Source of the DNA: Pleurostoma richardsiae
Lineage: Eukaryota; Ascomycota; Sordariomycetes; Calosphaeriales; Pleurostomataceae
DNA: 64,000 nt
Direction of reading: 5' to 3'
Assembly (NCBI GenBank): GCA_030052745.1
Contig: JANBVO010000027.1
Location: 395,576-459,575, forward strand
The position numbers and the translations under genes were made by a program. The notes beneath the pieces were generated by a model. That model made no database searches. It saw only the letters and a program-made list of their open reading frames with translations, and was not told the DNA's origin. Shown piece after piece: positions 36,054-47,319 of the stretch (position 1 is the first letter of the stretch; each line of letters opens with the position of its first letter).

Positions 36054-37421
36054 ATGTCGACAGATCGAAACAAACCCAACATTGCCTTAATCCTCGCGGA
36101 CAATCTCGGCTGGGGCGAGCTCGGCTGCTATGGAGGCGGCGCCCTTCGCGGAGCACCCACTCCCAGGATCGACAAGCTCGCCACGGAAGGCCTGCTCCTG
36201 CACAACTTCAACGTCGAGAGCGATTGCGTTCCGACGCGGTCAGCGCTTATGACCGGGCGCCATCCGATCCGCACCGGTTGCCGTCAGTCGGTGCCGGCTG
36301 GCTTCCCGCAGGGCCTCACGACCTGGGAGAAGACGCTTCCGGAGTGCCTAAAGGAGCAGGGCTACGCGACAGCGCATCACGGCAAATGGCACCTGGGAGA
36401 CATCCCCGGACGGTATCCCTCCGACAGGGGCTTCGACGAATGGTTCGGGATCCCGCGGACCACTGACGAGAGCCAATTCACCAGCAGTCTGGGATACGAA
36501 CCAGAAGTAGCCGATCTCCCTTACATCATGAAAGGGGCCGCGGGCCATCCGTCCGAGAACGTCCGTTTGTATGACCTCGAGTCCAGGAGAGAGATTGACG
36601 GGATACTCGTTGAGAAGACCAAGGACTGGCTATCCAGGAAGGCCCAGGCCGGTCAGGCATTCTTCCTGTATCACCCCTTGGTCCATCTACACTTTCCCAC
36701 TCTACCTCACAAAGACTTTGCGGGTAAGACAGGCAACGGCGACTTCGCCGACTCAATGGCGGAGATGGACTATCGCGTCGGGCAGATCATCGACCATATC
36801 GATGCCCTAGGACTCCAGGAAAACACCGTCTTCATCTTCGCCTCAGACAACGGCCCAGAGTTCAGGCCGCCTTACCGCGGCACGGCGGGTCCCTGGATGG
36901 GGACATACCACACTGCCATGGAAGGCAGCCTCCGTGTTCCGTTTATCATTCGGTGGCCTGGTCAAGTTCCGGAGGCGGTTGTGTCGAACGAGATAGTCCA
37001 TGTCACAGATATCTTCACAACGATACTTCGGATTGCGGGCTCAACAAAGCCGGCAGACAGGCCGATCGACGGAGTGGATCAGACGGAGTTCTTTCAGAAC
37101 CCAGACACCGTTAAGTCTCCCAGGCAGGGGTTCATGTTCTACATCAAGGAGGAGCTCCGAGCGATCAAGTGGCGGGACTGGAAACTCCACCTCGTCTGGG
37201 AGCCCAAGGTGAACAGCTCGTCGGGCAGGCTCGAGTCTCCATACCTCTTCAACCTGCTGCGGGACCCAAAGGAGGAGAACGATGTGCTACCCTATAACAC
37301 ATGGGTGCGACAGCCGATGTTGAAGATGAAGGCAGAGTTTGACAGGAGCTTGAAGCATGACCCAGCGCCTGAGGATCCCTTGAAAGAAGCGTTCATGAAC
37401 GAGGTGCCTAGCTTCTCGTAA
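36054..37421 (+). CDS. Sulfatase (type I, formylglycine-dependent), apparently cytosolic
   Basis: An intronless 455-residue sulfatase, which hydrolyses sulfate esters to free sulfate. The metal-site motif ADNLGWGELGCYGG follows directly after the N-terminus. The active-site motif is C-V-P-T-R with Cys58, the residue converted to formylglycine, within DCVPTRSALMTGRHP. GKWHLGD and FASDNGPE are also conserved. No signal peptide: the protein begins MSTDRNKPNIALILADN, so it should act in the cytosol, on a substrate brought in by the adjacent permease. The lack of introns and the compact form resemble bacterial arylsulfatases; horizontal origin is possible but untested. Whether the cytosolic Cys is activated depends on a formylglycine-generating enzyme that is not in the window. 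Substrate unknown. Confidence 0.92.
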   Translation: MSTDRNKPNIALILADNLGWGELGCYGGGALRGAPTPRIDKLATEGLLLHNFNVESDCVPTRSALMTGRHPIRTGCRQSVPAGFPQGLTTWEKTLPECLKEQGYATAHHGKWHLGDIPGRYPSDRGFDEWFGIPRTTDESQFTSSLGYEPEVADLPYIMKGAAGHPSENVRLYDLESRREIDGILVEKTKDWLSRKAQAGQAFFLYHPLVHLHFPTLPHKDFAGKTGNGDFADSMAEMDYRVGQIIDHIDALGLQENTVFIFASDNGPEFRPPYRGTAGPWMGTYHTAMEGSLRVPFIIRWPGQVPEAVVSNEIVHVTDIFTTILRIAGSTKPADRPIDGVDQTEFFQNPDTVKSPRQGFMFYIKEELRAIKWRDWKLHLVWEPKVNSSSGRLESPYLFNLLRDPKEENDVLPYNTWVRQPMLKMKAEFDRSLKHDPAPEDPLKEAFMNEVPSFS

Positions 37422-37677
37422 GCCTAGTAGTACCATACAAAAGTAGTGATAAAGAAAAGAGAAAACATGCATTGCTAAATTGCCTGGGGCGCCTCCATAT
37501 CATTGGGTTGCCCCTCCCGCCAGATTAACGAAAATGTCCGTTTATTATTACCACCATGTCCGAAATCATGACTTCCTCGAAGGTTGCAAGCATACAACAT
37601 ATCGCTCTGATCAGTTCCGTCCTCCTCTCAGACCAGGCTCCCCTCAAGCGATTCACGCCGCAGCTCTGACGTATGCC
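37422..37677. other. Short intergenic between convergent genes
   Basis: A 256-base region with the 3' ends of the sulfatase and of the Zn2Cys6 regulator; AT-rich start, nothing else recognised. Confidence 0.5.
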
Positions 37678-39507
37678 TTATTCAATGCTGTAGAAAGGGA
37701 AAGTTTCCGAAGGCGTAAACATGGCAAGAAGGGGTCCGGAGAAACCATGGTCGAACTGTAGCTGCGGGGAGACCACACTGTCATTGGCCGCGGCTGCGGA
37801 AATGCTCTCGAACATGTCCCGGTATGCCTTGCCCGCGTGATGCCTTTCGGCCATCCCCCAGAGAACGGTAGAGCAAGCATTGATTGAGCTCTTCAAATCC
37901 GGCGCCGTGAGATCCCCGAGGGTCTCCGCACCCCGCAGGGCCTTGACACAGTGTACCAGGGCGATACCGGCCCGGAAGAGGTGGTGCAGTGTCCGCCAGT
38001 AGAACCTCAGCTTTCCTTCTCTGAAGCAGATCTTATAGGTCTCGACAGCTCGGATCGCCGAGTGGGCGAGGAAGGCCAACTCGAAGTCGTTGAGCGCCGG
38101 CATGTTAGGCGACGGCAGATAGAGAAGGATGATGGAGTTGTGGTAGCAGCCGTCGAAGATCTCGATGGGGGACAGCTGCGTCGAAGAGTCGTGTGCCGGC
38201 ACCGTCAACCGCCACTCTTGCAGCCGCTGCCGCATGCCATCCCTCCATGCTGCGTAGTCCAACGACGCACCGTTTATGGCGGGGCCTTGGCTAATTGTGT
38301 GGTGAATTTCTGAGAAGAGTCGGCGGTGTCTGATCATATGGACCGCGAACCGGCGCGACGAGTCGCTCTCACGCGTAGTGGGGAGCGGTGTATTTATGGC
38401 CTCCTCGGGGATGCTGCATGGTCGATTGAGCACGCTGCAAAGGATCCTCTCAAAGGAGTAAATGGCCCAGAACACCCACAGTCTCTTGCTGAGAGTATCA
38501 GGCGCTACGCTGCTGTCATCGCTGCTGTCCTGATGGAGACCCATCTCGATGACCATTCGAGTCGCAAACCCGAGCAGATACCACCCCGAGGCCAGGTTTG
38601 CGCTGAAGAACATGTACTGAATGATCAGCGCCATGTTCTCAAGCTGATCCAGATCTGCATTCTGGACTAGTGTCGGATTGGAAGAGAGCAAGCGCATCGC
38701 CGAGTCATAGTAGGCCTCCGATCTCGAGACTGGGAACGACGCGTCCTTGCGGTTCAGTAGACGAGTTGCAACGGCAAAGACCAACATCGCGCGAAATCTG
38801 GATTGAACCGGGACTTCAGAAATAGAACTCTTATCTTGATACAGCCGGTTGAGCATTTCGAGAGCTTCGCCTCTGACGAGGACCGGCAAGAAAAAGTCGC
38901 AGTGCTCGAAGTATGCATCGGCGAGGACCGAGGCCACCTGTCTAGGTGGAAGCGCAGTTTGAGTCTCGTATGGCAGGCTTCCTAGGAGACTCTGATACTC
39001 TCCATTGGAGTCGGTCGAGGTGTCCGCTGTGGCGAGATGCTCCACCTGGCCCATCAGCAGCGCGGGCACGCCGGCAGTCCTCCCCCTCCATGGACGAGAC
39101 TGCTCCGGGATGTGGCATAACGGTGGCTCGGCTCCGTTCTTAGAGGTCGGAGATGCCAGGGGGATTTCTGTACTCAGAGGAGGTGCCTCGTCTGATGGGG
39201 AGTCATAGTCTGTGATGCCATGCGAGATAAGCTGTCTCTCGAGATGGGCTATTCTGTCCTCGAGGTTCTTGATGTAACTGTCTCTCGGTCAGGGGGCTGA
39301 ATAGCTGTAGGCGGGCAAAAGTGCATGGGACTACCTCCTAGGAGTTGCCCGACCGTCGATGTCGACGTTGACACAGTCCACGCCCGCAACTTCACAGTTC
39401 GAGCAAGCCGGGAGGTTCTGGTCGCACCGCTGCTTCCTCGCCTTGCATCTCATGCATGCTGTGACATTTGCTCGGCGGACATTGGAGCGCCGTGGGTTCA
39501 GGGGCAT
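37678..39507 (-). CDS. Zn2Cys6 transcription factor with fungal-specific domain
   Basis: Two exons (39507-39335 and 39277-37678) encode 590 residues. The first exon holds a perfect binuclear zinc cluster, C-x2-C-x6-C-x6-C-x2-C-x6-C, in TACMRCKARKQRCDQN to GVDC. The splice leads straight into a coiled-coil dimer segment (SYIKNLEDRIAHLERQL). The middle homology region follows (about residues 180-450), with YLLGFATRMVIEMGLHQD, KRLWVFWAIYSFERIL and LNRPCSIPEEAINTPLP, typical of PF04082. A nuclear regulator that binds CGG half-sites as a dimer. It lies downstream of and convergent with the sulfatase, so it may control the permease/sulfatase pair through the repeat at 35880-35905. Intact. Confidence 0.92.
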
Positions 39508-39900
39508 TATAACATAGTCGGGGTTGATATATTCTGCGTCCCTCTTACTATGCGGGTAGGCATTGATAACTTAGGTACGGACGGCCTTGGACACGCGGCT
39601 CAGAGGAGCACGATCCAGCTCCACTTAGTTGCTCGATAAGCCGGCAGTCGGCCGATCCCGGAGATAAGGGGGGGTGTTAGACGGCTAGGCATACAAGCGA
39701 TAACATTAACGCGCAATTAAATAACTACCTATAGAGTCAGTATGGGAATCGTGTAAGAAGGCGAGAGCTATTGCCAGCAGAGACCCCCGTCGGGCATATG
39801 TCAAGTAAGGTGACTAAAAGTGGTGAAGGAGAGAAACCAAAACAAGTCATAGCCGGGAACACCCATCTACTCCATTAAGCTGGATGACATGCAGCCCGCG
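39508..39900. other. Intergenic
   Basis: Promoter side of the Zn2Cys6 gene and 3' side of the C2-domain gene. No gene recognised. Confidence 0.5.
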
Positions 39901-41825
39901 TTAACGCATGGGCAGCGAGGTCTCTCCGGCATCCTGCCCGCTAGCCGCTTTCTTGTGGGCAGGGCCGGCCAGGAAGTCCTTCAGGCGAGACGGATCCTCA
40001 ACAACCTCATACGCCAGCTCCTTCTTGCTCTTGTGCGCCGTGGCCTGGTCCGCGGCCTCGATATCCGACAGCCGGCTCTCGTCGGACGAGCTGAAGCTGC
40101 TGCCTGTTGGGCTCCTGTTGAGCACCATGTTCACCATCTTGCCCTCGCTTTTCTTGATCTTCAGCTGGTTCTCCTTGAGCCGGCTCAGCTCCTCGTCCTC
40201 GCAGTGCATCGTGATCACGCCTAGACCGGGGAAGTTGCGCTCAAGGAATGCTTTGAGGTCAGGCAGGACCGACTTGTCCGGGCGATAGGTGCCGCTGTCG
40301 TTGTCGATAATAAGCTGGTAGTACCGCGGATCCGGAGGCGGCGGCTCATTCGGCGGTCCGCCGGGGATATCCTGGGCTGGATGGGTTGGCTCGCGCGGTT
40401 CAGGATCTTCGGATGAGGTCGGCTCGGCGAGCCGGCGAATAAAGAACTCTCCGGAACACGCAATGTAGGTGGCCACATCGGAGTGCATGGTGTGCTTGCT
40501 CAGCAGGTCGATGCCGAACTCGCGACCAGTTTCGGTGAACCGAAGCAGGCCGTTGAGAGTAAGGACATAGGTGAAGATCCGGCCGCCCTCATCAAAATGC
40601 GCCATCTTCAGGAACTGGAGTGATGCTGCTCTAGAGCAGGGCTCGAAGATCCCAAACTCGGTAGAAGAGTCGTAGTTATAGATACGCCTGTGCTGTTTGT
40701 GCAGCGCTTTGTTAAGGATCTTTCCCGTCAGGCCATGGCTTGAGAACATCAGGCCTATCACCGGCCGGAACTCTACGTAGCGGTGATACAGCTTCTCGGG
40801 TACCGGCCCCGAGAGCTGAAGCTCGTTCGCTTGGAAGCTTTTATTGGTCCTTGTCAGTAGAGGCTTCCCATGGATTGTGAGTGAGTGCTGAAGACATACT
40901 CATATTTCTTGGTCTCCTTTTTTCCAGGCTCGTGACTCGGACGCCCATCCAGCTCCTCATCCCTGTTCACCCTAGTGCCTATCAACCTCCCGATCATGGG
41001 GCTAAAATGTTTGATCCAGGTGTTTGGCCCGACGGTGTACATCTGCGCGCCGGGTCCTTCGGACTTTCCCAAGACTTCGACGCCGAGGAGCAGCCGCGGT
41101 GTCATGGATATATGCCTGTCGAGGCCGCTGGCGATGGCTTTGAAAAAATAGGCGCGCTTACTCCCTGATCGCTTCTTGACATCGAACCATTTCCCCTCGG
41201 GACCGAACCCCTCCCATTTCTCATCCACGTGAGGAATCTTGACGGTAACATTGCCGAGGCGGTCGTCGTGGTTTGTATAATCCTCATCGTACAGCCTGCA
41301 CTTGAGGGTGAAGCCCGCATCGGGGATATTGGCAACGACCCACTCCTCTTCCCAAGCGGGCTCGGTGGTCTTCCTCAGAGTCCTGGTCCGGCGGGTGAGG
41401 TCAGGGTCTTCCTTGTGTCGCTTCGGGATCGGTGCAGTCAGCGTGGCATGGAGGTAAGGGTCTGATGTTATAGATGCCAGATCCGCACTAGGAAGATTGG
41501 TCGCTCGATGGAACGTGAACTTCAACGTGTAGCCTGAAGGGAAGTCGGGGAACGGCGTTGGGTCATATCCTCCTGGAGGGTGGGTTTTGTCTATTATTTT
41601 CTGCTTCTTGTCTGTGACCTTGTCTTTGATCTCCGACAGCTGGTGTATGGGGCCACCATTCGAAGGCGGGCCTTCTTGCTGGTCCCGGCTCTTATGCGAA
41701 TCATCCGGCTGCCCGATATGACTGTCAGGGGGCGATGAGACATTTTCGGTAGGAGCTGGCTGCGACTCCGCTTGAGTCCCATCTGCACCGGACCCTTGCG
41801 TGGCGTCACCGTCCGCGACCGGCAT
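39901..41825 (-). CDS. C2-domain protein, conserved fungal family of unknown function
   Basis: Two exons (41825-40900 and 40837-39901) encode 620 residues. The first 75 residues are polar and low in complexity. A C2 domain follows at about 90-225 (GYTLKFTFHRATNLPSADL, SDPYLHATL, CRLYDEDYTNHDDRLGNVTV), with Asp residues of the kind that bind calcium at membranes. The second half has a conserved block (RPVIGLMFSSHGLTGKILNK, YNYDSSTEFGIFEPCSRA, MHSDVATYIACSGEFFIRRL), then a proline-rich linker and a charged tail. No signal peptide or membrane helix, so probably a cytosolic, membrane-recruited protein. The catalytic or binding role of the second domain is not known to me. Intact. Confidence 0.88.
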
Positions 41826-43080
41826 TGTGGACTCGGCGACAGCAAGGGCCGGACAAGCGTCAAAGCGGCGATACAGGGGGAGTAGGACGTGGTGTCCACG
41901 CCGAGTTGCCGGAGGAAGCCGGTGCCGCTAGACCGGCAAGACACGTGGTTGAACGGAGAAAAAGTCCGATGGCTCAAAGGGATGTCGTTGCTTGGCGGGA
42001 CGCCAAGACTGACTGATCGCCGGTCTCTGCACGGAGGAGTCGTCGTGAGGTGACGTACGCCGGCGCGGGGGAACGATGTGGCGCTCTGTCGGCCAAGGAA
42101 GTTTTAGTTGCCGAATCCGTCACTAGGACGGCGGCCTGCATGCAGAGAGCTTCCAGACCCGAGATAGCCGTAAGATACTTCAGGCCCGATGTGTGCGGAC
42201 GGGGAAAGACTCGACAGACTCCGCAGCTTCAAGGGTGACAGTGGTGGTGCTGACGAAAGGAAGCTTTAGCCAAAGACCCCTCACTGACGTCAGACGGCAC
42301 GGCACATCCCCGCTCCGCTCCGCTTAGTCCCGTACCCCGATAAGTGCATAGTCACTGGCGCTACCCCATATATTCAATATGTAAACTCTGACGGATCTTG
42401 CTCACTTTACCTATTGCACTTCCTTGCCGCATGCCATCCATCATACAACGAGCTCATGAACTTGGGCATGTTAACCAACGATAGACCTTTAGGGGATATG
42501 CGCGTCGTGTTTGCGAGTATTACGCCGAGCAACTCACCAAAACCTTCTCTATTATCTCTAATTTTCTGCAACCTTGACACCGCTGCCAATCACTCAGAGA
42601 AAAATGGTGACATGGCCATCATCGGCGCTTTTGGTCCCGGGATTTTGACACGCCAGATGACGGATGCCACGGGAAGTACCTTGATCGAGATTCTCGAAGA
42701 GAAGATGTCGGACGACGATGAGCTGTGTATTGTGAGACTTCCGGTCATATTCTTCTGGCTGACGCGACGCCGTGAAGTGGTAATATGCACCATTTAAGTT
42801 GTCACCTTTGGCAAGGAATTGTCTCAGCAGTCTTCCACCACTCTAAAGGTCCAGTCTCAATCCAGGAGGACCCAAAGCTGGGGTGATTTCTCCGGTCAAT
42901 TTTAGTCACATTTGGGCCTTTCCCAGCGTAATCATCATATTTCAGCTTTAAGGCGACTTATGGTTCTTTGTCGGGGTTTGTAAGATGTATACACACCCAA
43001 ATATATTACCAGGACCAACGCAGAACGATTTAACGCATGCCGTACTCTGCAAATGATAAGGAAATAGTTTCTTCCCCATG
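41826..43080. other. Intergenic, one doubtful small ORF
   Basis: A 127-codon plus-strand frame at 42414-42797 has no motif and no splice partner; I give it about one chance in five. The rest contains the promoter of the C2-domain gene and nothing else recognised. Confidence 0.4.
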
Positions 43081-43128
43081 CTGACTATCTCCCAGCGCAG
43101 AAAAGCTCTTCGTCACATAGTCCGCGCT

Positions 43129-43461
43129 CTAGTCGTAGCAGATGGCCGAATATAGCCAGCCGATCCCACTGTTCCAGCAACAGTAGAAGTTGTTTGCGTC
43201 CGCTGAGCAACCCGAAGTATCCACCTGACTGCCCTGGCAGTTCGCGCCGTTGAAGATCTGGCAGTAGACGTTGGGGGTGTTGATAGCATACGCCGCTGCT
43301 CCATTGAAGTTGAAGCAGTCTCCGTTTGACCAAGAGAAGCCCGAGTCCCACTCGTAGGACTGGCAGCTCTCGCCACAGTAGCACTCCTGTGTCAGGAGTC
43401 CTGCGCCGAGAGCTGCGGCGGGAAACAGAGTTGTGAGAAAAGGCAGTGTCGAGAACTTCAT
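43129..43461 (-). CDS. Small secreted cysteine-rich protein
   Basis: A 110-residue single-exon protein starting at the ATG at 43461 (MKFSTLPFLTTLFPAAALGA, a signal peptide ending near residue 18-20). The mature part of about 90 residues has ten or so cysteines, starting CYCGESC and ending NFYCCWNSGIGW...ICYD, and is rich in Asn, Ser, Gly, Trp and Tyr. This is the profile of fungal small secreted proteins such as effectors or cell-wall-interacting peptides. I do not recognise a named family. A TATA-like sequence (TATAAGG on the minus strand, about 43622-43629) lies around 165 bases upstream. Function unknown. Confidence 0.75.
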   Translation of the reverse strand: MKFSTLPFLTTLFPAAALGAGLLTQECYCGESCQSYEWDSGFSWSNGDCFNFNGAAAYAINTPNVYCQIFNGANCQGSQVDTSGCSADANNFYCCWNSGIGWLYSAICYD

Positions 43462-44766
43462 GGTGACTAGGTTGCGCTGAATTGGACGAGGATTTGGTCG
43501 ATTGATGAAGAGCGACACCTGGATCTGAGACGGATCCGTGGGAACAATGACTGGCTGCGAAGAAAATTGTTTTCGTGCTGTCCCAGCCAGTTCCCTGGTT
43601 TACATGAGATGGCTGGGGAGCCTTATATCGTTTGTAGCCAACTGCTCGCTCGGCCACTTGCCTCCCTCTCTCGGAGCGAGCACTTCACTCCAGCCTCCAG
43701 TGAGCTTGCCCTCGTAATCCCTTTTAAAGAACGATGCGACGCAAGGATGATTTTAAATGGGTCGCATGCGTCCAGCTGTGCATCGCTGTGTCGTAGCAAT
43801 CTGATGATTTGGTTAGAACTAAGGAGTGATCGGCATGCAGATAGCTTTCGTGGGAAAGGTGGTCACTTGCTAGAGCTGACTTGGGCACTGGGCAGCCCTG
43901 TCTCATCCCTCACCGCCAGTGATTTTTCGCAAGCTAGAGTCAGTAGGAAGGAAGTCTATTCACGCCGTTGGGCTCTGTATGGTACGGTGCTGACTACCTT
44001 AATCCCAGCATGGCCCCCAACCGGTTTCCAGTCCACTCGCTGCAGCCTTTGTAGAAATAAACAAGAAGAGCACAGCTGAATACGAGGTACACAGGCTGAT
44101 TTTACGAGTCCTGGAGATCTTCTGTCAATAAACTGATGCGAGAGCAGACGTATCAATGGAAAGTCCGAGAGAATGGGGAATATGGGATATGAGTCTGGCA
44201 GCAGCACAGCGTCACACTACGATGCCGGCAGTGCGATGTGCTTGGTGCATCTTTTCCGGTGCCATAGAAGTTTTTGGACACAATCCCCGTTAACAACACC
44301 ATGAGAATGTCTGGAATTTGTAGCAATGGGCTGCTGTACTCTACTAGAGATGTCTCGCAAGATGGAGCTTTCTCGGCATGCCACATATCCCTCGTGGGCA
44401 TATGGCCATTATCACCCCCGAGCTCATACAACTTTCAGCTCCCTAAGAGTGAAAACAGCTCAACATCATATTGGCTACGGAAGCGACGGTGTGGTGCAGT
44501 CAGCAGCTTACAAGCCCCTTCTTAAAATAAACTTACAAGTCACTTCTCGGCACGGACGGCATCTGGTAGTGGCAATGAGATTGTGTGTGAGAACATTGAA
44601 CTTTACTTTGTCAGCTTTCACTAAGTAGTAGTCATCCAGCTCGACCCAACGTCACAGACCCTCACGTTGGATGCCCGTGCATAGCCAAGAGAGTCATTCC
44701 TAGCGAGCACCAATTCCGTTTATCCCCGATTGCTTCTCTTCAACGAGCTTCAGAGACAAGCTGATA
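43462..44766. other. Intergenic, 1.3 kb, no gene seen
   Basis: A 170-codon plus-strand frame from 43567 overlaps the promoter of the small secreted protein and is biased to Ser, Arg and Cys without motifs; I treat it as chance. Nothing else is recognised. Confidence 0.45.
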
Positions 44767-46821
44767 CTAATGCAGCTCATACCGTTCCAAAGCCGTAGCA
44801 CGCATAGCAACAAACCTCTTACCGACCGAAGACTCGAGACCTAGGACATAGCATGCTCCAACATGAATGTGGTAGCCACCCATGTGCCGCAGAATAACTG
44901 CTGCCATGCACCCACGCAGCATGTGAACCGTGTCCCCCACAAGTGTCCCTGGAGGAGCGATACCGATATATCCACTGTCGAGCTCCATGAACTTGTAAGG
45001 GTGTAGTTCGATGGTGTTCTCCGCGACCTCGCCGAGGTCCCCTGATAGCTGCGCATCAAGATGTGCTCTTCCCTTGACCAAGCGTTCTACCCTAGAACCG
45101 TGATTCTCGTCCCTAGCAAATCCTGGGAATACTGTCGCGTTGAATACCTCCTCGAACTCTAGTCCTGCTTTGATAGCCAAGCCCAGGCTTTGATGGGTGC
45201 TTTGATATGCAACTCCTTTTTGAATTCGGTTGTGAATAGATAGGTTAGACAGTGAAGCAATAGTCAGATCGAATAGCTTTTGTGGCGGAATGTCAATACG
45301 GAGAGTGGAAATCAGTCTCAGCATCGCTTGAATGCCAGGAACACCTGTCACATATGTGTGGTGCCTAGCAACAAAGTCTCCTATCAAGCCGACAATAGTC
45401 ATATCGTTCCAGAGACTAGCAAAGGTCTCGCTGAGGCTCTTGACTGAGCCAAGACTAAATCCGGTTGAGAAAAGAATTGTAGATTCGATGACACTGTGCA
45501 CTGCGCCGGCAAGAATGGAGGTATCAATTATGGAAGGGGTTAAAAGCAGAGAAGAATTCGAGGCAGCAGGAAAGTTCGGCATCCAAGAAGGGAGCCCGTC
45601 ACTAGTATCTGGCCATAAGCTGACCCCAGCATCGCATAGGAAGAAAAGCTCGGGTCGCCCGCAGAATAGCTCATCTGGCTCCTTGAAACGCTTCCAAGAG
45701 ACAATCCAGTTCCTCGCGAACTCGGCATAGACAGCCCCGACCGATGTGTTTCTACAATAATCAGGAAGTATGTCAAAGCCTGTCAGACCGAGAAGTGCGT
45801 ATACGTGATCCTTGGGATCTGTGGCACGTCGTTTCGCAATGTCATAGGCGTAGGACCATTTCTGGTGCTGGTGTAGTGCAGGGTCCCAGGCCTGTCTCGG
45901 ATCCAGCGCGGCACGTGCATTTCTTAATGTTCTTAGAGAATTCCAGTTGATCAGTATTCCCTTCGTCATGGAAACCCAAGTGTGGTAGCACATCCACACT
46001 GGCCTTGTCAGCTTGTGCTTCAAGCAGAGATCCCTAGTTGCCTCCACGAAGCTGTATGCGCTGAGAAGATCATCCAGACTAAGCGAATCCTTGCCGGCGA
46101 CGAGGACGCCAGTGGAAGCGAGCGCAACCTCCTGGAAAGTCCACACTCGGCGCCAGTAGTCTAGGGACATAAAAGCCCTGATAGAATTCCAGATTCTGTT
46201 GGCAATATACCCGTGGAAACCTCCGCAATCTGCTTCGTAGAGTGAGGGATATTGGAGCATCCAGTTGACGACCCGATCACTATCCGCGGAGTTGGTCGGG
46301 TTAAGGTCAAGCGTTCGAAGAACCGGGTCGTGCTCGATGACACCACCTACCAACCGCAGTGACTCCATCGCCAGCCTTATGTCAGGATCGTCATCATGGA
46401 GCCAGCATAGGACTAATTGAGCGGTCTGGTAGATTTCTCCCATCCGGGAGACTTGATCGTTCCGCTCCTCCGCATCTGCCTGGTTTATGCAAACCGCGTC
46501 GACGCAAAGGCGGAAAGAGCTAGGGGTTTTGCCGGGAAATACTTGAGTCCAGTACGTCCTAGCATACCGGAGAGCGCTAGTAAGGTTGATAGTCACGGGA
46601 AGATCATGCCCGCTGACGTGGATATTCTTTCTTGACCCGGCCTCACCCCAGACGTAGGATAGCGCCACAAACTGCGGCTTGTCGTGGAGCGAGACGATGC
46701 TCATATTGAATCTTGTCCCTACTTCGCCTATCGTATCATCAATTCCTAGCAGCCTGATCTCAGCTCGATCTGAGTGTAGTGGGCGGTACAAGGGCTGCGT
46801 TTGATGTACTAACTCTGCCAT
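44767..46821 (-). CDS. Heterokaryon incompatibility (HET) domain protein
   Basis: A single-exon protein of 684 residues from the ATG at 46821 (MAELVHQTQPLYRPLHSD); the frame is open to 46932 but upstream codons look non-coding. The HET domain covers about residues 25-260: FVALSYVWGEAG, LCVDAVCINQADAEERNDQV, MGEIYQTAQLVLCWL and DYWRRVWTFQEVALA. HET proteins trigger cell death when genetically different fungal cells fuse. The remainder, about 420 residues, has the common helical region and a C-terminal motif (ELDSGYIGIAPPGTLVGDTV, then GGYHIHVGACYVLG) seen in many fungal HET proteins as the non-self-sensing or structural part. No NACHT/WD partner is present next to it. Intact frame. Confidence 0.93.
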   Translation of the reverse strand: MAELVHQTQPLYRPLHSDRAEIRLLGIDDTIGEVGTRFNMSIVSLHDKPQFVALSYVWGEAGSRKNIHVSGHDLPVTINLTSALRYARTYWTQVFPGKTPSSFRLCVDAVCINQADAEERNDQVSRMGEIYQTAQLVLCWLHDDDPDIRLAMESLRLVGGVIEHDPVLRTLDLNPTNSADSDRVVNWMLQYPSLYEADCGGFHGYIANRIWNSIRAFMSLDYWRRVWTFQEVALASTGVLVAGKDSLSLDDLLSAYSFVEATRDLCLKHKLTRPVWMCYHTWVSMTKGILINWNSLRTLRNARAALDPRQAWDPALHQHQKWSYAYDIAKRRATDPKDHVYALLGLTGFDILPDYCRNTSVGAVYAEFARNWIVSWKRFKEPDELFCGRPELFFLCDAGVSLWPDTSDGLPSWMPNFPAASNSSLLLTPSIIDTSILAGAVHSVIESTILFSTGFSLGSVKSLSETFASLWNDMTIVGLIGDFVARHHTYVTGVPGIQAMLRLISTLRIDIPPQKLFDLTIASLSNLSIHNRIQKGVAYQSTHQSLGLAIKAGLEFEEVFNATVFPGFARDENHGSRVERLVKGRAHLDAQLSGDLGEVAENTIELHPYKFMELDSGYIGIAPPGTLVGDTVHMLRGCMAAVILRHMGGYHIHVGACYVLGLESSVGKRFVAMRATALERYELH

Positions 46822-47319
46822 TTCGTAGACACTGAACACCTGGAAGCGGATAGTACCAAGTTCTGAAGACAACAAAGCCACGGACCAGTGTTGTTGCTTG
46901 TAGGTGCCTGCGGCACTGAAGTCGAGTCGCATGATGGGTCAACGGCGAGTCGCGAGGGGCTGTGACTTTCCGAGCCCTCCTCGCCAATCAGCCGTGCATG
47001 ATTCGCCACTCTTCCGCAACAGCCCGCCGTAGGTATTCAAAAAGTCTACGCTGCAACAAGCCACAAGACCATCGCAATATTGCCCTGACTATGCACTGCC
47101 CGGATCCCATTGTGGGCTTTTGCAGCCAATGATATGCTGAAGTATCTGGCCTTACGCCAGCTATGGGGCGGTGCATCCTAACGCGTCTACCGAAGTTAGA
47201 GCTAGGCAACAGTCAACGATGGCTCGAGCCATCAATGGACTGCGAAGCCCTGATCGAAATGTCCGTCAAGCAAGCCGGAAAGCATCGTTCCCCTCTCACG
47301 CCTCATTGGCATCAACATA
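46822..47319. other. Divergent intergenic region
   Basis: Between the HET gene and the repeat-containing plus-strand gene. A small plus-strand frame starting at 47163 may be an upstream exon of the latter, but I cannot place a splice. Confidence 0.4.

Noticed and set aside
42414-42797. 127-codon plus-strand open frame
   Set aside because: No recognisable domain and isolated; not enough to call a gene.
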